Origin: Spirometra erinaceieuropaei
Lineage: Eukaryota > Platyhelminthes > Cestoda > Diphyllobothriidea > Diphyllobothriidae
Direction of reading: 5' to 3'
Assembly: GCA_902702965.1 (NCBI GenBank)
Contig: CACRXP010000189.1
Location: 124,001-188,000, forward strand
DNA length: 64,000 nucleotides
In this document: piece by piece, positions 58,076 to 64,000 of the stretch
How positions within the stretch are numbered: the stretch's first letter is position 1
How the letters are laid out: the number at the start of each line of letters is the position of its first letter
Program-made: the position numbers and the translations under genes
Notes under the pieces: generated by a model
Database searches by the model: none
Seen by the model: only the letters and a program-made list of their open reading frames with translations
Told to the model about the DNA's origin: nothing

Positions 58076-59152
58076 GTAAGTTATGGCGGAGAATTTCATC
58101 AGATTCGCCTTCTGACATTTTATCAGCTTTAGGGGTATTAAAGAGATTAACTGGAGGGATTTTGCAGCCAAAAGTCAATTTGCCAAAAGATCGTGCTTGA
58201 CAAGAAGTACTCTTCAGAATTATCAAGTCAAGGGAATTATCATCCCTTTTTCGTAATATTCGACTTGCTTGTCAAGTAATTTGTCATCATTAGCAAATAA
58301 ACATCCTGAAACATGGATAAATAAATCCATTTGCGTGGTGGGTACTTGTACCTAAATATTATCATATAACCTGTCGCTCTGGGCCCACTATTTAAACAGC
58401 AAACCTCCCATGTTTACAAAATTATGGGACGACTGGTATTTTTAAGTATAGCAGCATATTTATGAAAAATAGTCAGTTAATTAAAAGTGACTTCAAACTT
58501 ATAGCGGAGCGTAAATTCAACGTGTACATGCAGTGTTCGCATTTTTTATGCTTTTATAAAAGGGTCTCTATCATCCAACTCTTGTCCTCTTCATTTTACC
58601 AATTATGATACTCCAAAACGGCATTTTTAGACAGCAAGCATCGCCTGCAACAATTACGGGTATTTCCTGAAATGCGTCAGAAGCATCTGAATAATCTGGT
58701 TTTTTGTAAAACGCTACTATAAATCTCAATTTCAGCAAGTGTAATCATCATAGTTTGAAACCTTCACCTCTGCAAGTGTTGGAGTATTTGTATTTTTTGG
58801 CAAACATTTTTAAGCCATTCGAAAAGTGGTAAAATCAAGCTGCGTGCTGGCAGCGGACAGATCGGATTAAATTGACAGAGTTGTACTGAGAAAAAAACAG
58901 GAAGGCTTCGATTAAACACTAGATGGCTTCATCCTAGTTGCACAGAAGTCTACAGCCTGCTTTGAATGGATTGCCTACAGTTTATAGTTTGGAAACTCTA
59001 AACGGAACGCAACAGCCGGTTGAGTTCAAAATTATTCGCAAACTGAAAAACTACTTTTGAAACAAAATATGTAAAAAAACAGATCATTTCGTGTACGCAT
59101 CTAGTGACATATGTTTCAATTCAAACTGTCACAAACCATTAGGGAAAATACA
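58076..59152. other. Intron 9 sequence, nothing recognised
   Basis: AT-rich. No exon or repeat is supported. Confidence 0.45.
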
Positions 59153-60102
59153 CAGTCGATGTGCTAACTTATGAAATTTTGGTCGAAATTCTGAAAGGCT
59201 TTTTTGACTCTAAAGGATTACGTGAGTGGGGACCTATGTTTGTGCAGAAAAATCCTAAGCTAATTCCGCTACTTCTGGATGCTGGCGTTTGAACAAGCTT
59301 CCTTCCTGTAGCCTGTTAAAACTACTTGAATACTGTGAATTTTTCTGATGGATTTTGGATGCTCCTATAAATTCAAATATATTTCATACAGAAAAAGCAT
59401 TAAAATATTCACACTTTTTCTGATTTGGACAAAAGTTACGTCTTCTTCAAGCTTCATGTTTAAAAAAGGTACAATGCAGTTTTTAAAAAGAGTTTCTAAT
59501 TATGAGATCTTTTAAGACCGTGAGATGCCCGTTTATTAGGCATCGTGTCTCTGTGTTTACTAATGTTGTTTAAAAAGTTTACGATATGGCTTAGAATTAC
59601 TACAACATTCTTCGAAGCCCATTTGATCTCCTCATTACAGCATATAAAAATGTGCGATTTCGCGTACAGTTTGTAGTTTGGAAACTCTTAATGCAAATGT
59701 AACGGTAGCTGGGGTTTAAAATTATTTGCGAATCGGAAAGGTTTTCTTAATGCCAAATTATACCCTTCCTTCAAGCATAAAATTTGAAGCAGACGTAATT
59801 TCTTCCAAATTACTAAAAAACTAGTTTTATGCACGTTTTCTATGAAATATGTTTGAGTCCATAAAGGAATCAAATATAATTGAGGAAAATTCATACCTAC
59901 TAAGTAGTTATTTTTTACAGAGACGGTTTTTATAGGCGGCCGAAAAGACATTCATTGAAAAGCTGGAATCATATGGAAACTGAATTATCTTGGGATTATG
60001 CTGCATGGCAATTATTAGTCCGATCCTGCTTAAATAATTTTTTTGAGTCGAAAAGTCATTTCAGAATTTCCGTTAGCATTGCGTGGGTGAGCACATCTAC
60101 TG
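59153..60102. mobile_element. Foldback DNA element, near-complete copy
   Basis: The left end CAGTCGATGTGCTAACTTAT and right end GAGCACATCTACTG with TA at 60103-60104. Arms and central motifs (TAGTTTGGAAACTCTTAATG) are in family order. The end sequence CAGTCGATGTGC is closest to the 1572-2555 copy. Confidence 0.7.
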
Positions 60103-60414
60103 TATGTGGTCCTGTTCTTCAACGTTTGATTTTTCAAGGCGCCTAAGAACACACATTTAAATATGGACACCCTGTTGTTTCTGAAGTATTTTTGGGATTA
60201 AGCGGCATGCTGGTCAGTATTGCAGTCGCACGTTTGAAATCCTTTCTGACTTAAAAAAAAGCACGTTACTATTTCACGAGACACGTCACCCACTGTCTGT
60301 ACGCCACTTGATTAAAAATCGGATTAAGTATGTCTCTGCTAGGAAAGACTGGCTGGTGATTAATAAACACGCGTAAGGCATAGGAATATGGAATTCAAAA
60401 ACGAAAATAGCCAT

Positions 60415-60730
60415 AGGAGTAGCGTACAGGCGAACAATGATCTCAACGCCAAGTTCGGTTGGTCAGGTAGTTGAGCAATCATCCGACCAACATCCAATAC
60501 CCATGTTGAAATTGTGACGATTAACCACGCGAATGTTGACCATCGAGCAGTCATCGTAAAGAAGAGGGCCGTGAAAATTCATGGACAAGTTGTTGCATGG
60601 CGACTGCGTACAATAAATACTGCAGCCCCTTATGCATAAACTGTCCGTATTTGTTATTGTCTGTGATGATAATTTCGAGGAGTAACCCGAAACGCTAGGA
60701 GAACAAAACTCTTGTTCCAGCCATCATGCC
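60415..60730 (+). repeat. Family R1 repeat, plus-strand copy
   Basis: This starts near CGTACAGGCGAACAATGATC and includes TTGAGCAATCATCC, ATGTTGAAATTGTGACGATT, the GCATGGCGACTGCG block, the AATAAATACTG box and a hammerhead-like 3' block (60655-60704, core GTGATGA) before CTCTTGTTCCAG. The 5' half is shared with 45655-46045. Confidence 0.6.
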
Positions 60731-61444
60731 TTCTACCATCCGACTAAAACCTGCCACTTATCTCTTCGTTTCTATTGGCAAAGATAGAATTTCAAAACTT
60801 CGGCGAAACGCACCTTGTCAGTCAACTACATGCATATGTGTCAAAAAAAGTCAAAATGAAAATCAGGGATATACTGACGGCAAAAGTATAGAGAAGTACC
60901 CCATGCCAACAACAATTACTTCCCACGACCTCACACCTTAGCTCATAATCCGTTACTTCGTGGAATTTACTTTTTATTGTTTAATTATTACTCTCATTTC
61001 CATTGTCGAAAATAGCGTAGGATAAGACTTTCGGCATAAATCCAGGCAATTTCTGTGTATTCTTTCATTTTGGCAGCTTACTGTCCAGCATGCTGCCCCG
61101 CCCATAAAACTCTCTTTATGATAAATCACGTATGGCACGATCCGTAGTCTACTGACAGTTAAGTGGGGTCCTTCTCTATACCGTTGCCAGACTGACCTAA
61201 AGATCAGCGCTCCACATCCATCAATCGTTCCGAGTTATAGACATGGAACATTCTTTACTTTCCCAGGCCACATTCTAGCTAGAAATGTAATATTTATGAA
61301 CAAACAGTGATAGAACCTTCGCCGGCAAAGCCAATGGTTACAGCAGTTGTCGCTAACTCTTTCGATTTTTACAAGAATTCCCTCAGCACATTCTACTTAC
61401 GACTAGTCGACCTGCATAACATGGATTTCATTGGTCTTCTTTAG
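60731..61444. other. Intron 9 end, nothing recognised
   Basis: It ends in the acceptor TTGGTCTTCTTTAG for exon 10. No other feature is seen. Confidence 0.45.
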
Positions 61445-61606
61445 ATGGAGGAGTGGATATCGGAACGTCAGGCTGTGGTCAATGCGCAATTTGTGATAAC
61501 GGGGACATCTGTCAAACAGCAAAAGGCAATACAAAAGTATCATCTCCTTCGAAACTTTGAGGCAGAGGTGGACAGCTACAGCCATCTCGCGGAGAAAATA
61601 TTCAGG
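61445..61606 (+). CDS. Spectrin-superfamily giant protein, exon 10
   Basis: The 54 codons have phase 0 on both sides, acceptor TCTTCTTTAG and donor GTAAAT. The product MEEWISERQAVVNAQFVIT is a canonical start of a spectrin helix A (EEWIxER), followed by AIQKYHLLRNFEAEVDSYSH, a helix B pattern. This supports the identity of the gene independently of the first exons. Confidence 0.82.
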
Positions 61607-63503
61607 GTAAATAATCATTTTTGAAAAGTAAACCATGTTACAAAAATGAACTGCAATAAGCATACCCACCCAAGATAGTTTAACCCAGGATGAGAAGCGG
61701 CCATAACTAGCAGAAATAGCAATGCAAAACGTGACCATTTTTCAGTCACGTATCCGGCAGTTTGGATGGGGACGCGTCGCTGCTAAATGTTTCCGCAAAC
61801 CCAATTGGTTTGCTTTTCTTGTTTCAGGGGGGGGGGGAGGAGGAGGGAGGGCTGAGGGTGGGAGGATGCGGCGCGCGGGGTCTTGTTGTAGTTATCCCTT
61901 TGGAGGGTGCGTTCAGTAAGTTGTGTTGCTTTGGAGAGTAGAATCTGTCTGTCCAGTCCCAAGTGGACGTTTTACATGCGCCAGCTTTGCTTTATAGTTA
62001 GTACTTCGAAAAGTGCATTTTAACAGCAGCAAGTTCAAACCCCTGGCCAGACAGAGTAGTTTCCGTCCTTAGGGATAAGGACGTCACTCAAAAAGTAGGC
62101 GGAAACAGGGAGTTTACTGGATTCCGGCGACCTAACATCCTTCTTATCTGGGCACGCGGACGAGCTGTGTCGCATGCTCGCCGTACCACAGCGACTCAAG
62201 CAAAGAAGCCTTTCAGATTGTCTACCGGACACCAGCAGGCTTCTCCAAAGGCCTACGCCAACGGGTGCTAGCTACAGCTGAGGCAGTGGCTATACGGCTA
62301 GCCAATCCAGTGCTATGCTGCCAGAAGACTCTGACACAGGCGCTCTGTCTTCCGTGGCCGACGCCGACCCCAACGTCGCTCCAACCTCCTGATGCCAGGG
62401 TGGGTGCACAAGGTACACGACGCACTCACAGCCTATGCCCCCCCCTCCTCCTTGCCCCCTGAACCCAATTACCACGACACGCCGACCACGCCATAGCACG
62501 CCTCGTCATGCGAGTGGCGTGGGAACGATCGATGTTAATTGTCCTCGAATCATTTATAAGTCATGTGATTCGCATAATTTAAACTTCATTGTAACCGTTT
62601 TGGCCTGATGAAGAGTTACTGAAAACACGTGTTCGCCAATTTGACTTTTCAATTAATGAATTTCCCGACTTACTCACACACACACACTGAAATGAGAGGG
62701 ATGGATTTTCTCGGCAGGTTTCCTCCATTTCAACACAAGGCAAATAGGATTGGACTGCCAGGCGGTTTAATTCAAACTGCTCGTCGTCAAGAAATGTGAC
62801 GGTCTGCGTTACGACCACTGTGACGCGCCAATGGCAAGCTAAAGCTCGCGACTTCATGCAGACGCCGAATTATTGCCTTCGGACCCATAGGTTCGATGAG
62901 TCCTGAATCCGTCGACCGACTGAACCTGTGTAAACTGTAGTTACGGCCTCGCGCGAACTCTGCGCAGCTCGACAAACGCGTGCCGCGAGCCCATCCGATC
63001 CCTTTTAAAAGAAATTTGTCAAGTAGCCCCTGTTGGAGACTACTGAGAACAATAATCCCTTATGGCACAAACGTATTCACTCCTTACGGGCGATTGGACA
63101 CCCCAGGCATCACGCCAACTACCAAGGCAATCAAATGTATCCACGTTGTGTTGTATTGAGCCTGCGATAGTCCACAGCAGGGGACGAAAATGCAGGAATT
63201 TCACTAACCCATATTATGGACATGTAGGCTGTGCTTTGAAGGCGGCTCGGAGATCCTCGTCGTATTATTGGAAGAAGTCAAGGTCAGAAATATTTCTGAG
63301 CCTATCGCCAGGTCAAGTGCCAGAGACAAAGTAGGTTTGTTAGAAAAACCGGTCAGCAACTATAGACAGGCGCGGACGTTTACGTGTGTCTATCAGACTG
63401 TCCTTTACGGTCACTAGTATCTTATGTGAACTTGATCATTTTCATTCAAATAGTCTTGTTGATTTATAAAAAAATAAAAATACAGACATCTTGCGCATTG
63501 TAG
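61607..63503. other. Intron 10 sequence, with a G-rich tract and a GC-rich block
   Basis: A purine-rich G tract lies at about 61827-61875. A GC-rich block at 62220-62510 looks like old retroelement sequence but shows no identifiable domain. The rest has no supported feature. Confidence 0.4.
61827..61875 (+). repeat. G-rich tract with quadruplex potential
   Basis: A run of ten or more G is followed by GGAGGAGGGAGGG and GGGTGGGAGG, at least four G runs within 50 bp. It is intronic. Confidence 0.6.
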
Positions 63504-63642
63504 GAGGCGGAGGATGTGATAAAGTTAGACCCAGCAAACTCCACGTCATTGGCGCAAGCCCTTGAGCGAAACGCGGATTTGTGGGCCAATCTTAAAATAA
63601 CGCTTTCATCTCAAGGCAGCAAACTTGTCAAAATATACAGAG
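63504..63642 (+). CDS. Spectrin-superfamily giant protein, exon 11
   Basis: The exon begins after TGCGCATTGTAG in phase 0 and ends one base into a codon at donor GTAAGC (63643). The product EAEDVIKLDPANSTSLAQAL then ERNADLWANLKITLSS shows the usual helix-turn-helix with a helix C Trp (LWANL). The phase 1 end matches exon 12. Confidence 0.8.
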
Positions 63643-63919
63643 GTAAGCTCTTGGAAGTCGGGTGGCGTAAGTCGTGAGTACGTCTTTTGTGTCTTATTCA
63701 CTCTGCTTTCTTTAGGCCATAAGAATAACGTATTAAAGCCAGATCAGTTTTTATGTAATGTGCCATATCCCTTGTGAGAATGTTAGTGTACGTGTGTCTG
63801 AAAGGACCGTATCTCTTAAAGTGGTGCGTGCATGCTGCGTAGTAATTGACATATGCACTTGAAAAACAGACCGCGGTTGTGTCTAAATCATTGCGAGATT
63901 ATGTGTCTCCTCTGAACAG

Positions 63920-64000
63920 GTGGCGCGATGGACAGCTGGACCCACACGGGGGTTATATCGGAGTTTGGTAGGCGTTACCAGACTGCGCAACATAACGGGG
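63920..64000 (+). CDS. Spectrin-superfamily giant protein, exon 12 (runs off the window)
   Basis: The acceptor is TCTCCTCTGAACAG (63906-63919). The first two bases complete the codon left by exon 11, and the frame stays open to the edge (GAMDSWTHTGVISEFGRRYQ). An in-frame GT at 63977 could be a donor, so the exon might end inside the window. There is no stop; the gene continues. Confidence 0.6.
   Translation, partial: MARWTAGPTRGLYRSLVGVTRLRNITG

Noticed and set aside
1..64000. CRISPR arrays, rRNA genes, bacterial operons
   Set aside because: No regular spacer-repeat pattern, rRNA core motifs or prokaryotic gene organisation were seen; repeats here are eukaryotic transposable elements.

Overview
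This window is animal genomic DNA, most likely from a diphyllobothriidean tapeworm (Spirometra, Dibothriocephalus, Schistocephalus or Ligula type). I infer this from four things: intron-rich gene structure; a retrotransposon encoding paired C2H2 fingers of a kind I associate with these worms; several Penelope-like (GIY-YIG) retroelement remnants; and degenerate TTAGGG-type tracts. There is no prokaryotic gene organisation. One assembly gap (N run) lies at 16236-16411.

The only host gene I can support is one very large + strand gene that enters from upstream and runs off the right edge. I place twelve exons: 4190-4351, 4426-5217, 10694-11512, 21512-21957, 31933-32674, 36733-37041, 51422-51499, 54477-54634, 57985-58075, 61445-61606, 63504-63642 and 63920 to the edge. 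All splice junctions agree in phase (0,0,0,2,0,0,0,2,0,0,1), and the open product is about 1,326 residues. The first exons match the passage from the actin-binding domain into the first spectrin repeat of the beta-spectrin/spectraplakin superfamily, and the rest is divergent helical repeat sequence. The calponin-homology exons should lie upstream of the window. Introns range from 74 bp to 14.4 kb.

Almost everything else is intronic and repeat-derived. (1) Foldback DNA elements of about 0.95 kb, with arms near 390 bp, CAGT-type ends and TA target duplications, occur as at least eight near-complete copies and many fragments. (2) A tRNA-Arg-like SINE/retrozyme-like repeat sits at 5263-7478, with fragments at 44.7 kb and 57 kb. 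(3) A roughly 0.3-0.4 kb repeat occurs at 3.7, 22.6, 22.8, 45.7, 46.4 and 60.5 kb. (4) Penelope-like remnants lie at 11.9-13.1, 13.15-13.9, 28.4, 29.6-30.8 and 31.3 kb. (5) A 5'-truncated zinc-finger LINE (24029-25762) is bounded by a perfect 14-bp target duplication.

The most interesting signal is that repeat types 2, 3 and 4 all carry a hammerhead-ribozyme-like fold (CUGANGA, stem II, GAAA) near the 3' end of their units. In the tRNA-derived family stems I and II show compensatory changes between copies, and the units occur as head-to-tail and inverted concatemers, as expected for a retrozyme or SM-alpha-like satellite retroposon. All these folds share a non-standard base or mismatch where stem II meets the core.
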